From contig NC_064772.1 of assembly GCF_011397635.1 (NCBI RefSeq), forward strand, positions 16,755,035 through 16,819,034: DNA of 64,000 nucleotides, in the 5' to 3' direction. The translations under genes and the position numbers were made by a program. Source of the stretch: Epinephelus fuscoguttatus (taxonomy: Eukaryota > Chordata > Actinopteri > Perciformes > Serranidae). Numbering within the stretch: position 1 is the stretch's first letter; every line of letters starts with the position of its first letter. The notes below the pieces were generated by a model. That model was not told the DNA's origin, searched no databases, and saw nothing but the letters and a program-made list of their open reading frames with translations. Shown here one piece after another: positions 12,281-24,599 of the stretch.

Positions 12281-12582
12281 TTAATGAGACGCTGTGACAT
12301 TTTCAGCCATTTTTGTGGCAACAAAAGCAAGTATTTTTGTCAGGACATTTCCAACTGTGTTTATAGCAATGGAAGCAAGTCTTTTGAGGTGTCGGGAAAT
12401 TGTGTTGTAGTGTTGAAGAAACGACTCGTGTGACTCGAGGTCGGTCTTACAGCCATAGCGAGTTTATTGAGGACACAACTGATAACTTCACATACCGCAA
12501 CAATGAGACAGCAGCGCAGAACAGTTCACCAAACACTCTTGTAATCCTCCTCCTCAGATTCAGATAGACATCATACCTAACT

Positions 12583-12586
<4 letters not shown>

Positions 12587-12627
<41 letters not shown>
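12587..12627. repeat. (GT)n microsatellite
   Basis: About 20 uninterrupted GT dinucleotides. Confidence 0.98.
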
Positions 12628-12628
<1 letters not shown>

Positions 12629-12725
12629 TTTATGAATTGTTTTGGAAGATTTTGCTCTTGTCATTCTGCCCTAGTGAAGGTTGTTCAATCTAAGTAAACA
12701 TGTTTTGCTTCTAATCTGTCTGACA

Positions 12726-12757
12726 AATCCATCCATCCATCCATCCATCCATCCATC
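12726..12757. repeat. (ATCC)n microsatellite
   Basis: About eight ATCC tetranucleotides, directly preceding the LINE fragment; such runs often flank 3' parts of fish LINEs. Confidence 0.97.
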
Positions 12758-12763
12758 AGCTTC

Positions 12764-13255
12764 TGCAGTGGTGCAGGTTCTGTGCTGGGCCGTTGTGGTG
12801 AAGAGGGAGCTGAGCCAGAAGGCAAAGCTTTCGATTTACTGGTCCATCTACGTCCCAGCCCTCACCTATGGTGATGAGCTCTGGGTAGTGACTGAAAGAA
12901 TGAGGTCACGGATGCAAGCAGCTAAAAATGAGTTTCCTCTGTGTGGTGGCTGGGCTCAGCTTTAGAGATAGGGTAAGGAGCTCGGACATCCGGAGCGAGC
13001 TTGGAGTAGAGCCGCTGCTCCTTTGCGTCGAAAGGGGTCAGTTGAGTTGGATCAGGCATCTGATCGGGTGCCTCCTGGGCGCCTTCCGCTGGAGGTGTTT
13101 CGGGCAGGTCCCATTGGTAGGAGGCCCCGGGGCAGACCCAGAACACACTGGAGGGATTACGTATCTCGTCTGGCCTGGGAACGCCTTGGGGTCGCCCAGG
13201 AGGAGCTGGAAAGTGTTGCTGGGGAGAGGGATGTCTGGGGTGCTACAACTCATAA
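12764..13255 (+). pseudogene. non-LTR retrotransposon ORF2 C-terminal fragment
   Basis: Three plus-strand frames together carry the region after the reverse transcriptase core of a very common fish LINE: KRELSQKAKLSIYWSIYVPA, TYGDELWVVTERMRSR, SFRDRVRSSDIRSELGVEPL, GRRPRGRPRTHWRDYVSRLA and WERLGVAQEELE. The frame changes near 12925 (one shift) and again near 13025, so the copy is dead. The reverse transcriptase active site is not included. The exact clade (L2, Rex or related) cannot be decided from this part. Confidence 0.85.
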
Positions 13256-15080
13256 TAAGTTTTGATTATGTGCTTTTGGTTTGCAGACACTGGCAGCGTT
13301 TTCATGTTTGAACTGAAGATTTCTGGGATGCATTATAATGCACTGAATGTTTGAGCTTCACTTGAAAAATCAAAGCAAATTCAAATCTAAAATCGTTAAT
13401 ATTGATGTGTCATCCATCTTCTTTGCACGAATTGAATATCCATGTCAGGTAAATATTGGATCTCTTCATTCTGACATTGCCATCATTCTTTACCGCACAC
13501 CCTGTCAGATTGAGCACACATGCTCAGTATGCAGTACGTGACATGACAGAAAACTGCTGTTATTATTCTTATCGCAAATATCATACTGATCATCATCACC
13601 TCAAACTTATTGTAACCACTGAAATCCATTTCAAACCCAGTATTTCTGTTCTCTGTCCATTACCTTTTGCGTAATCTGCTGATAATTCAAACGCATCCAT
13701 CATCCACCAGTTTGGTCACGGAACACCTTAGAGGATATAAGATATTATATATGCACCGAGCAGACCAGAGGGAATAATGAAAAGTAGAAATGTACTGTAA
13801 ATATTCAGCTGCTAATCATTAATTAACTCTAGATCTGCTCATATGTGACCTTTAAGTGCTGGTGCTTTTTGTTCCTGACTTTGGGTTAAGTAGCTAATCT
13901 GGCTCAGCTGTATGGACAAGCTGTGAGGTCAGGAGAAAGTCACATGTACATCTTCATCTTAATTTGTCTCACAGTGGCTGAAGCAATTGGGTCTGATTTA
14001 TCAATGTCATATACAGAGCTCAGATGGAGGATTATGAGGATGAAGGAGGGTTACAAATGACAGAAATGGGGCTCAAATTGGGTTTTGGTCTGACAGCCCT
14101 GCGGGGAGAGTTTCAAAGGCGGAAGGTCGTGCAGCTCTGGTTCAAACCCTGCTGATGTGTCATAGAGCAAACTCTATCCTATACTGAAGCTAATGAGGAG
14201 GGAGTTCCCTTCAGGGATAATTTGAGAAAAAGAAAAACTTTTAAAAGTAAGTGAGATCGGTTGATCTAATACAAGCAGAACACAACAACACGCTAACAGC
14301 ATTTGACTCGAACATTCAAAATATGTTTTTGACTAGTAATGAGCACAAACTGTAACTCCTGGTTGGTGTTTTTATTTTTATATATTGTTCCTACTGAGCA
14401 GCTGCATACATTTAATGAGCCTGCTATTTGCAGAGCTTTTGGGATCAAAGCATTTGGATGTTCATGGTCAAACTTCACATGACAACTCCACACTGTGCAG
14501 GGTATTTGTGCAACACTAGGTAATTAAGAAGTAGCTGGAGGTGCATTTTAATTGGTACAATGAAGGTGAGAGCTGTCTCTGATTCTGTGTGCGGTTAAAA
14601 TTTTGTATTCACACCGCATCATCTAAAGCACATATAGTGCACTCTCTCTTTCTATATGGCAGTCCATGAGCTTCTATCACTCTGCTCTGACTTTATTGGT
14701 TGTAAAGCTGAGTATGAATCTACAACTACATGCCAAACCACTGCTGGCCATCTTTACATCCTGATAATTTAGTTGCTGCTGACAGGACTTAATAGAAATG
14801 CACTTTCAGGGCCTTTAACATCCCTCTCGGCCTGATATATGAATTAATATCTGCCTGTCCAATTTCCCAGAAGCTGCATGAATGAATTCACACTTGGACA
14901 CGTCAGTTTCCGGCGAAGTATGCCTCTGGATTTAAATTTTATTGATCCATGTGGAGAAAGGTTTGCTTGTCATGTGTTTTAACTTGCTGTAGGCCTATTG
15001 ATGGTAGCACGCCCAGAGAACATTAACATATGCTGGTGTATGAAAAACATCATGTAGCTGTATAGTACAGATTGGGTAGT
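13256..15080. other. gene-free stretch
   Basis: No gene recognised. A B-box-like word GGTTCAAACCC occurs at about 14139-14149, but there is no matching A box or cloverleaf, so it is not called as a tRNA or SINE. Confidence 0.4.
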
Positions 15081-15084
15081 GACC

Positions 15085-15260
15085 ATTGCCTTCGATGTTT
15101 GGGTTGGTTAGGTTTAGGCTAAAGGGGTGGGACTGGTAAGGGTTAGGATACAAATGTCAGGGTAAGCCAGTCAGCGACAGGGTAAGGCAAAGTAGGGTGG
15201 GTCATGCCTTAGCCATTACAGGAAGCTCAAATTTGCTACCAGGTCAGCCTATCAAACGTC
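15085..15260 (+). repeat. dispersed repeat, copy 1 (partner at 20.2 kb)
   Basis: Shares GGTTAGGTTTAGGC, the word ATGTCAGGGTAAGCCA, then AAGGCAAAGTAGGGTGGGTCA and a following GCCTTxxC segment in the same order with 20195-20350. This is a medium-length interspersed repeat of unknown class. Confidence 0.65.
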
Positions 15261-15689
15261 TGAGTGCTCATGAATCTGTAACATGACTTCACTTAGTGCA
15301 GCAAAGGCGCTGCATGAATGAGTGAGGACTGATTAAATAACACTCAGATCAGGCCCTCTGCCAGCCAAGGCCAAAGGTACATTCAAGTGCCCATTGGATG
15401 GTTGTTATTTCAGTTTCAGCGTGTTCATGAACTTCAAAATGTAGTATTAAATAATAATAGATGCCACAAAGAAGATGTGCTGATTTTAAAACTCAGAGCA
15501 TTTAAATAACACATTGATAATGAAGAGCAAAGGAAATGAATCAGGTGAGCCATGAAATATGATCAGTAACTAATTTTGGGGGGGGGGGTTCAATAACCAC
15601 CCAGTTCATATTTTATTAAGACTTAAAGTTATGTATAATTAAGTGTGGGTACCACATAAGTGACAGGCTGCCAATAGTGTCTTCGGCTG

Positions 15690-15850
15690 CAGTCAGATCC
15701 ACCCCTTGCTCCTCCACAGCTCCACCCTCTCACCCAAATACGGTCATTTCTGGCCTCAAAAAACCAAGATGGCGACAGTCACAATGCTGAACTTGAGGCT
15801 TCAGAATGGAAGTCCACAAACCAATGGGCGACATCACGGTAGCTACATCC
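15690..15850 (+). repeat. common fish interspersed repeat (CCAAGATGGCGAC type)
   Basis: Contains AAAAACCAAGATGGCGACAG, a GAGGCTTCAGAATGGAAGTC-like word, CCACAAACCAATGGGCGACA and a terminal TAGTCTATGG. This order is that of a repeat seen many times in fish genomes. No coding capacity. Confidence 0.65.
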
Positions 15851-15877
15851 ATTATTTTTGTAGTCTATGGTTGATAC

Positions 15878-16308
15878 TAGGGTTAGATACTGTTCACATT
15901 TGAACCAGTATAGGTACTGGTTCCAGTACCTGGAATTTGGTAGTGGTACTCAACTGTACCATTTTTCAATGCTTTACTTTCTCTGTAAAAACAAAAATGT
16001 GATGTTTGAACAAGCTGCAGAGGTGAGTTATTGGACTGAAATGCAGCTAGGTACTAAGCTACTACTACATTAATATTGAAAAGAAAAAATAGACACAAAC
16101 TATTGTGTCAGATCAGCAGCGCAGCGATAGTTTTGCTCACTCAGAGGCCAACAGAGTGCAGCCTCAGTGTGCTTCCTCATCCTATCTGAAGTTTAACCCA
16201 ATGGCTCCACGGTGCTCCATTGCTAGTCTCTGAGTACTCAAGTACAGAGTTCTTTACCTGACCTAAGTCGATACCTTAAAGGTATCAAATATAGATATCC
16301 AGTCCTAC
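15878..16308. mobile_element. MITE-like element, degenerate terminal repeats
   Basis: The left end TAGGGTTAGATACTGTTCAC and the right end (read in reverse, TAGGACTGGATATC) are similar. The interior has the GGTACTGGTTCCAGTACC and AGGTATCAAATATAG words typical of a small fish hAT-like repeat. No clear 8-bp target duplication was found. Confidence 0.45.
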
Positions 16309-16860
16309 TCCAAACCAGCTGATGGACCTCCTTACTTGCATGGATTTATTTTTTGCATAATTTTAAAACTTGAATATACAAAAACAGGTTTGCACGTCAG
16401 AAACTGCTACTTTTGGAAATGTAATCGTATCACCATGTGATGTTTCAGTCACCAGCCCTTCATCAGACGTGAACAAGATACGGAAACACACCTCTAAATA
16501 TACAACCAATGGTGGTCGCCCAACAGATCATGTGGTAACAAATTCAAGGTGAAATTGTAGAGGAATATATTTTTATATTCATTTATTTTTAAAAATTTGG
16601 GGATTTTTTTTTAATTTGGTGGCCTCTTATACTACAAAAAGTAGTGATACTCAATGAGAAATACCACAGTGATGTAATAAATCTTGAGCTGCATGTGAAC
16701 ATGGTTTAATTTTAAAACTTCACTTAGAATTTGCTTCACAGTTGGATGGAAACACGACTACTGTCTATGGAAAAGACTTAATGGAACTTAAACTTCTGGG
16801 ATAAGGAGAGCCTGTAATAGCCCTTCTCGCTTTGGAGTGCTATTGCACAATTCAAGACTG
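16309..16860. other. gene-free stretch
   Basis: AT-rich sequence with no recognised gene. Confidence 0.35.
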
Positions 16861-16879
16861 TGCTGGTGGTAACACCAAA

Positions 16880-17110
16880 GTGATTGATATTCATCCTCTG
16901 GGTACCACTGGGATATCAAATGTCATGGCAATCCATCCAACAGCTGTTAAGGGATTTCACTAGAAAGAAAAAATGTCAAGATCATAGTGGGAAAGTCAGT
17001 GGATTACCAAACTCAGTATGCCTTTACGAAAGTTATGGCAATCCATCCAATAAAGTTACTGAGATATTTCAGTCAAAGTGGTGGAGCAATGCCTCCAGCG
17101 CAAAAACGTG
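16880..17110 (+). repeat. dispersed repeat (CATGGCAATCCATCCAA type)
   Basis: The word ATGGCAATCCATCCAA occurs twice, at about 16923-16938 and 17035-17050, each followed by a GTT..GAGATTTCA-like segment. The pattern belongs to a common fish interspersed repeat with internal duplication. No protein is encoded. Confidence 0.5.
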
Positions 17111-19395
17111 CTGCAGCCTATAGAACAGCTACAGCACTTTAAGTAACAGGACATCACTTACAACAGTAACTGCAGAGCATCATTAAAAGGATGTCTTGTT
17201 AGTGGTGTTGCTGTTGTGACTGTTTTTCTGATTACAATGGTCTTTCCCTCCTTTCAAAACATTTTGGGACAAATATTAAATTGCTTTCATGTTCTCCCAG
17301 GTCGCTGCTCTAATGAATTGAGGCCATTAACATCATCAGCAGCACAATGTCACAGACTCTTGTTAGTATGCGTCAGTGTCCCCGATGACGCCCTCAAAGC
17401 TTCAGTGCATCAGCAGGGGTGTTGATGAAACCGTATTAATAATGTGGCAACACAAAAGCTTTTCCTTTATTCTCCTGGCCTAATGCACGGCGGCATTAGC
17501 CTCAGTGCTCCTATTATAAAATGTAAAGTCAAATCAGTGCCACTGCAGCCGCGTGTTATTAAGTGCAGATTGGAAAAACAGCCCGCAGCCTCACAGCACA
17601 GCGTCAGAGTGATTTATCACATTAATTCCTCTGATGGGGGCGATTCATTTTGTGATGTATACAAACCATCGCCAACAAACACACATACTCCTGAGCATAT
17701 GTAATAGAGCATTCATTTTCCAGCAGCCTCTTTACAAAGCAATAATTGTGGAGCGGCCATACTAAACGCTGCTAATCTCATTGTCATATTTGAGTTTGTT
17801 CAAGTTTGTTTTTGATTTACGAGGTTTGTTTAGCTCAGACAGACTGCAGCCAGTTCTTTTTATGTACAGGTCCCTCATGAGCTCCCCAGAAAGCTTTTTT
17901 ATTTAAATGATTTAATACATGAAACCTTTCTAAAGGTCACCACTTATTCTGGCATGACTGCCGCCTATGGTTGTCATGGAAACGTGGACACAACTGAGCA
18001 GCGAGTGATTCACTACATCGCCAACAGACCACATCCCTACCTCCATCTGTCTGGTGTGTCATTGACTGTGTGCACCCATCTGAAGATGAGGGAGGGAGCT
18101 GCTCTGATGCACACAGGCATCCCTTGATGAAATATTAAAATGTAGATCAAACTGAGCTGCATTCATTGTTCCTGACCTGTAAAATATATGTCGGAGCAAG
18201 TGAGTAGATCAGTGAGGGACGCAACCTCCCCAGTTCAATGTCAAATAAGGTGTGAGGACAGAGAGTTTCAAATGCTGTTCAACAACTGACCAGCACTTCA
18301 TTGGAAGTACATTAACCCCTTTAGAAAGTAAACCAAAATTAAACTTTGAGAAGCTGTTCATAGTTCTGTTTTAAGTAAAATTGTTTTTGTTAGCGGAGTC
18401 TGGTGGCTTTACGGTAACAGCTTTAGCTCCCTGTTGGAAAAAGACACACACTTAGGTGTGTTAGGTCTTAGGTTGGTTTCTTTAGATGGCTAAAACCTAA
18501 CCACTTAAGACAGCATTCGCTCAGCGCTGTTTGATTATATGTACATAACGCAGGGGGTTTTTACCCAGAATTTATCGCAAACCAACATGATTTGGTCTGT
18601 AATTTTGTAAATATCTGCTGTGGCATAAGGCTTTGCAAAAGATGTGGACAGCCTCTATTCATCTCCAGCATGAACAAATTTCAGTTTTCATCCAACAGCT
18701 GCACTTTAGAGTTATGAGTATTCCTCAAAGTGTCACCAAAAAAAGACACAACTTCTTTTTCATGTCCATGTTCAGGCTCTCAAGTCATTTCATCCTTGTG
18801 TGCTTGAAACTTCACTGCCCATAAAGACCAAGGGTACAAAAAAACAATAGTTTGTCTTAGGGCTTGATATTGTGCTTTTTCAGCCACTTGGGCAAGTGGT
18901 GATGGAATGTTTTACCTGCCCGATATCCAAACTTACCGATCCAAAATGGAAAATGCAAGCCAATTTAACAAGGACTTGGACTAGGGCTATATCCAACTCA
19001 GAAATATGTAAGTAAAATCAGATTTATCTGTTTAATACAAATATTAAACATATTAAAAATAAACAAATATTAGATATTAATTTTTTTTTCTATGTAAAGT
19101 TTGAGAGTTTTGACAGGGTTCGGTGACACTTTTAGGGTGACAGACAGTGACGTTCACATATAGGCTACAAGCCAGTTAGGCCTCCAAGCTAACTATGCTA
19201 GCAGCAGATTGGAAATATATAATAACAACATTTTTTGCAGACTCTAGACATTTAAAAAAAAAAAGCCAGACACTGTATCATATTAAGTTGCTGTGAGCTG
19301 TAAATTCACCACTTCTACGCAGAAGGCAGACGATAACGTTATCTTGTAGCCTGACTGGGCCAAGTCGCTCTTCCTCCAGGCAGCTGCCTACATCT
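17111..19395. other. gene-free stretch; possible conserved non-coding DNA at about 17390-17720
   Basis: 17390-17720 is non-repetitive and rich in homeodomain-like and palindromic words (GTGATTTATCACATTAATTC; GTTATTAAGTGCAGATTGG). An 86-residue open frame crosses it without recognisable protein motifs. It looks like a candidate regulatory element rather than an exon, but this is a visual impression. The rest of the stretch shows nothing. Confidence 0.3.
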
Positions 19396-19401
19396 CACTC
19401 A

Positions 19402-20095
19402 AACCCCTTTTACACTGCCAGACTTTCCATGAATGTTGGGCCATTTCGCCGGAAAGCTGCGAGTGTTTAGACACACAGAACCAGATTGGTGGGTTGATCC
19501 GAGGTGCCCAATTTTCCGCCTCGTAGGGTAGTCATATTGGTGGATCCCTTTCAGTTTAAAAAGACTGAGGCAGCCTTCTGCAAGGGGAGGGACTGTCGAT
19601 GACTTGTGGGAGGAGCTGTTGATGACGCCGCACGTGCGACCCACTGGCGGTGGATAAACAGGAAACAGCAGATAGCAGGAATTAGCAAGCAGCTAGTAGC
19701 AAGAGGGAAACAAACCTGACAGACATTGTAAAGATGAGCAACTGAGGAGACAAGGAATTGCGCACCCTCCTTACCCTCGCAAACGAAGAGGCCATTAACC
19801 ATCAGATGATGGGGACGGTGAAGAACAGGCCGACTTACGAGAGAATCGCCGAAGGACAGCCGCGGCTTCCCTCCCACGTCACTGGTTATGTCACACACTG
19901 AGCAACACGTTTTGTTACTTGCTCACACCCCCCATTGCCCCGAAAAAGGCGCATTCTGTATAAACAAAAGTAGGTAGGCGGCATTTTGACGCACTCCTCG
20001 ATTTTGTTTTTATACTGCCAATGCTGAAAAAAGACTGTTTGGGCTTTCCTGCAAATTTGCACAACTCCTATCTAAAAAGGGCTTCAGTGTCACCC
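19402..20095 (+). mobile_element. DNA-transposon remnant carrying a Myb/SANT-like ORF
   Basis: Left border CACTCAAACCCCTTTTACAC and the reverse complement of the right border (CACTGAAGCCCTTTTTAGAT) are similar. The interior is CpG-richer than its surroundings, and a short ORF of the Myb/SANT type lies on the plus strand (19734-19901). PIF/Harbinger elements of fish typically carry such a second gene. Borders are approximate. Confidence 0.5.
19734..19901 (+). pseudogene. Myb/SANT-like DNA-binding protein, N-terminal fragment
   Basis: ATG at 19734 starts a frame with a TGA at codon 4 (likely from a tryptophan codon), then GDKELRTLLTLANEEAINHQ, a GTVKN word and YERIAEG. This is the first helices of the Myb/SANT-like (MADF/trihelix type) domain found in the accessory protein of PIF/Harbinger transposons and its domesticated relatives. 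It stops at 19899-19901 after about 55 codons, before the rest of the domain. Not functional. Confidence 0.6.
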
Positions 20096-20194
20096 TGGGT
20101 CTGGATCTACAGCCGCCCTACCTGGAGGCAAATTTACATTTCCTAGAATAGTGAAGAAATGACCCGCCCTACCCTACCTCTGATTGGCCAGTAC

Positions 20195-20350
20195 TCATGT
20201 CCTTTGTTGGTTGTATTGGTTAGGTTTAGGCATGAGAAGTGAAATTGGTTAGGGTAAGAATGTCAGGGTAAGCCAATTAGAGGTAGAGGAAGGCAGAGAA
20301 GAGTGGGTCAAGCCTTTCCTGTCCAAGAAAACACAAATTCGCTGGTGAGC
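20195..20350 (+). repeat. dispersed repeat, copy 2 (partner at 15.1 kb)
   Basis: Shares TTGGTTAGGTTTAGGC, AATGTCAGGGTAAGCCA and GAGTGGGTCAAGCCTTxCC in the same order as 15085-15260. Confidence 0.65.
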
Positions 20351-22200
20351 CATGTGAAAGCAAGAAGCACTCACTCTGCAGCTTATTGTCCCCAGAGGTA
20401 AACTGCCACCGACTGTCCCCCCAAAAAAGAAAAACACACTACTCTGCTAGAAGAATCTTAGTTGAGTGAGGAGTCTCTGACTGATGCTCTGAATCTTCGA
20501 CTTTCAGGGGGCAGCCCTAATTTGGACAAGTATTCCAATCTATTAACAGAAAACATATAGTTTACAGGTGACAATAACATGGCTGACACAATTCTAACTT
20601 AAACAAACATTTTACTTGCCAGTTTTAAGTTAATGGAGGAACATTTCGAGCCAAAACCATCGCTCATTATTCCATTGCGCAGTGTCTTTGAGACGAGAGC
20701 TGCCACAGACACACAGCCTCAGACTGGTCGACAGACACAACCCAAGGCATCATGGACGGCCACTGGGGACAGCCAACAACAACAGTGATTGTTCTCAATG
20801 CAGAGAAATAGATAAATAATCACAGTAGACATTCAGTGTTGGATTTATCATTATGGATTTACTTTACAAAATCTTCAAAAAGATGCAGCAGTTCAAGGCT
20901 GGATTACAGATGCTGAGAGGGAGACGATCACATCTGAGCACTCTTTGGGACAGTACAGCGGTTCACGTTAGCTTCTGGCAGGGCTGCACCATCAGGCAAA
21001 CTAGGCAACGTTTGTCCCACTGCCCTTGAAAAGATACATAACACTGGACATCACATTTATTTTTCAAATGCCCAATTGGACAGCTGCATGAGGCATATCA
21101 CGTGCCCAGACACCTGGGTTTACTTGTCCAGCCCTGTCTTATGTAACTCACTTTTTGTTTTGTTTTGTTTTTAATCAGAAATATAATAAAACTCCAGAGA
21201 CATCATTATCTGAGGTAGTCATGAGCATCATTCATATATTGTACTCACCAAGTGGAACAAGTTTATTATTTAGAGAAAAGCATCATGTTTCCTGAATGCG
21301 GGGAGCAATAAAACCCATTTTTATGAAATGTTAAGATTGTATCTGTTTACACAAAGAAATGAGATTGCACATAAATTAAAAATGACGTTATTGCTGAAAA
21401 TAGCTATCCGTTCCCCATATTAACTTGTGAATACAAAGCAAGTTTGTTTTATGATAGTAATTTAATTTTCTCTAAGCGCTAATACAGTTGTTATCTTTAT
21501 AGATTTGTCTCAGTGTTTTTCCTTTGTATTTTTGTTTCTTATTGTCAGCTCTGATTTTGCGTGTGCCATTTTCAAACATTTAAATCAAACCAAATAACAA
21601 TAAATATAAAAACTAAATTAAATCAGCAAATTGAATGAAAACAAGTTGTCTTAACTGTGTCCTTGATTATACATACAGGCCATTGCACAGATTTAGTCCA
21701 TAAAAAAAAAAACCTCTGTCTCTCCATGCCTCTTTTCCTGAGCTGTACATTTGATACAGTAGTAATAATAATGGATGTATAAAAGGAGAAGTGGTCCTCT
21801 GAGGGTGCTAAACCATTATGAGCCTCATGAACTGGAAAAAACATCTACAGGTGATGCAAAGCCTGTTGTGGTTAGTGTCTTCCTTCTTGGAAACAATATT
21901 TATGATTAATGTCTGTGTCTGGTAAATTGGTAATCACAGTCATAATTCCACTCTGTCTAAATGAGGCAATATGAATGTTAAATAGACAGTTATTGCTCTG
22001 TGGTGAGGAGGAGCCATCTGTACGTGTGATACATGACTGATGTTTTAACCATCTGATCCCATCAGTGATTTCATCATCAAAGCACACCTGATGCCAAAGG
22101 CAAAATGACACCATGTGTTAGCAACAGTATGTTACATAGTTCATATATTAACTGCCAGTCCCTACATTGTGACTGAAATGAGTTATTTCTGTATGTTATT
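20351..22200. other. gene-free stretch
   Basis: AT-rich DNA; no exon, RNA gene or confident repeat is seen. Confidence 0.4.
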
Positions 22201-22205
22201 TCTGT

Positions 22206-22296
22206 ATCTAAATTGAACCCGCGGCCGCTGCATGAAAGGACACAGCCTTTGTACATAGGTGCCCTCTCTAACAGATGAGCTAGTGGGTGCAACTTC
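22206..22296 (-). repeat. tRNA-derived repeat (degenerate)
   Basis: On the minus strand, TAGCTCATCTGTTAGAGAGG resembles an A box with its D-arm context, and GCGGGTTCAATTT about 50 bases later resembles a B box. The intervening TGTACAAAGGCTGTGTCC segment is longer than in a normal anticodon arm and does not fold as one. This is a tRNA-like SINE head or pseudo-tRNA of a type repeated in fish genomes, not an active tRNA. Confidence 0.5.
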
Positions 22297-22529
22297 ATAT
22301 AAGTTCATATACAGGCACGTGTAAAATGCCTGCATATTTGACCATAATTATAAAGATGCATCTTGCACTTTGACAATAATTTAAGCAGTCTCAAGACTCA
22401 ACAGGAAGTGTCTGCAATCAAAAAGCATAGGCGTTTTCTAACTCCCGCCCCCCTTAGTTACTACTCGTCCCCACTCTTCATATTGTGCTACTTGGGCAGA
22501 GGCTCCAGCATTACTAAAATGACCCAGAG

Positions 22530-22870
22530 ACAGCCTTTTGCATTGTATGTTGCTGCAAAAGGGGTTGGCAGTTTGGTTTGGGCAGCAAAACTACGTGGTT
22601 ATGGTAAGATGTCAAAGCACCCACTTTGAGTGGTACAGAAGCGATGATAAGAAAGGGCTGGCTGTGTGGTTCAGGGCAACAAAATCACTTGGTTATGATG
22701 CAGAAGTGCCCTGTGGCATAAACCCGGCTGAAAGAGGGCATAGGTGGTTAGGTTTAGGTACCAAAACTACTTGGTTAGGTTAGTAAAAGGTCGCAGATAT
22801 TGCTACAAAACACCTAGTATCGAGTGGCATGAACACAGCAACCGATGTTGTTTGTTGGTCTCAAACATTG
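22530..22870. repeat. GGTTAGGTTTAGG-type degenerate tandem repeat
   Basis: Three loose units contain GTTTGGGCAGCAAAACTACG, GTTCAGGGCAACAAAATCAC and GTTAGGTTTAGGTACCAAAA, each followed by a TTGGTTATG/TTGGTTAGG word. Related to the telomere-like motif block inside the dispersed family at 32.7, 47.1 and 51.5 kb, and the GGCATGAACACAGCAACC end also matches that family. Confidence 0.6.
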
Positions 22871-24175
22871 TTCTGGGTTAAAATCTGGTGTTTGCTGGAC
22901 CCCTCTAACTCCCCTCCTACCCATGCCCGTGGGAACGTATCTTCACTGAGGGGCTCTGCATAGTATAAATGTGTGCACATGACTATGGATGTGCACATGC
23001 TTACAGGAGCTACAAGAAAACTGCTCAGACGTATTTACATCAGTGGCTTTGTCAGCTGTTGGTCTGAAGAATGTGCGCTCCCTCCCCTTAGAATTAATTT
23101 CTCTTTAGACTGTATGTGCCAAAATTTCTGTAATTTCATTTTAAATGGTTTCAGACGTGAAGCCATTTACATTAGCTGGGCAAATCTTAACATGTTGTCC
23201 ACTTACCGCCTGCTCCATCTGCTACCATACAACTCCATCCCAATGGCTATGACCCCGCAGTGGATGTCCCTTGCGTCCAAGATATTTTATGGATCTAAGG
23301 GCGTTTTCACACTTGGTCTTTTTCAGCCTTCTAAACAGACTCAGAGCAGTGACTCAGCACTTTTTGTGATTATGGGAACACTCCAAGAGAACTCAGACCC
23401 CTGAAACGAACGCCTCAGAGGGGTCGCTTTGCTCTTTGCCATTGTATTTAGCCCTCTAGATCACATGCTGTTGCACTGGGATGCTTGAAAAAACACAGGA
23501 AACCAACCAAAGCCTGGTGCATCTCACTTAGACCCTAAATGATGCCCAAGGGGCGCATTTTGACACCCTGGGAGTAAGACCAAGCTGCTATCATGGAGAG
23601 CACTTTTACCATGGCAACGGCACTGTAGGTAGTAAATTAGTTAGCCGGACACGCTAATGATTGCAGCTTACGTTAAAACAGAAAACACACTGTTTAATTT
23701 CTTGTGTTCATGTTTATAATGTTGGACAGGCTAGAAAAAGACACCACCGCCTCAAATCCAAGGACATTCTTGCTGTGCCAATTTACAGTTGTTAAGCTCT
23801 ATTTGGAAAATAATTGTGTAGGAGTGGGTTAGACAAAATTAAGGAACAGCAACGTGCTGCATTTTGAGTATCATATTGGGAAACTGTTGCTAACACAATG
23901 ACCTCTGCGAGTTCAGGCAGACAGTCTGGGGGATGTTGAACGTTACTGTGATACGAAGATCATTATACCGCCTCCTCACAAAACACAAAAACTGAATTTC
24001 AGCTGTGGATGATAGCTTCCACTGTAGTGTGCTGGCTCTATTATGAATCACATTCATCCACTGATGTGTTCAGTTTTTGATGTGTGTAGGAATGCATGTG
24101 TACATGGCTTTGAAATGAATGGAGGATGAACACGTCTCTGTGAAATGAAGCTGCCCAGATATCCATCAACGGGGT
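22871..24175. other. gene-free stretch
   Basis: A 143-residue open frame (22973-23404) exists but has no family motif and crosses a repeat-like boundary (GGGCGTTTTCACACTTGGTC at about 23298), so it is not called. No other gene is visible. Confidence 0.4.
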
Positions 24176-24182
24176 CTCCAGG

Positions 24183-24280
24183 CTTCTATGTTTCCCGGGT
24201 TCTATGTTTCCCGCTTGGTTGAGCAGGCAACATAGAACCTTTTTTGTGTAAGTGGGGAACATAGAACCCTGGAAACATAG
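24183..24280. repeat. foldback repeat with 27-30 bp arms
   Basis: The left arm 24183-24212 (CTATGTTTCCCGGGTTCTAT plus GTTTCCC) and right arm 24254-24280 (GGGGAACATAGAACCCTGG plus AAACATAG) are reverse complements with one or two mismatches, separated by 41 bp. Each arm is itself two tandem TTCTATGTTTCCC words. Confidence 0.8.
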
Positions 24281-24599
24281 ATACTCTCCTTGCATCAACA
24301 CGCCTATTGATCCTGCCTATTGACAGCTCTCACTTCTCATTAAGTCGCAGGCATCCATCAGAAAGTCGTCGGTTTCCCTGCTGACTGCTGGTGGAAGATC
24401 ACAGCGAGGAGCTTCAATGTACCGTGGCCGCCATGCAGAGGGGGACACCTTGCTCTGTGGGAAGTACAGTCCTCGCTGCAGATTACATCAGGCTTACATC
24501 TGACACAAGGGTGTTGTGAATGTGTGTGTTTATTATTCATGAAACACAAAGTGCACAAAGCTGTGTCCGTGGGGAGCTTCCACACTGGCCGCTGATGCT

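Noticed and set aside
14101-14160. B-box-like GGTTCAAACCC as part of a SINE or tRNA
   Set aside because: No A box at the right distance and no repeat partner in the window.
22206-22296. Possible functional tRNA gene
   Set aside because: A- and B-box-like words are present, but no cloverleaf with a proper anticodon arm can be drawn; treated as a tRNA-derived repeat.
22973-23404. 143-codon plus-strand ORF
   Set aside because: Longest anonymous frame in the first half, but it has no recognisable domain, no exon borders and crosses a repeat-like boundary near 23298.
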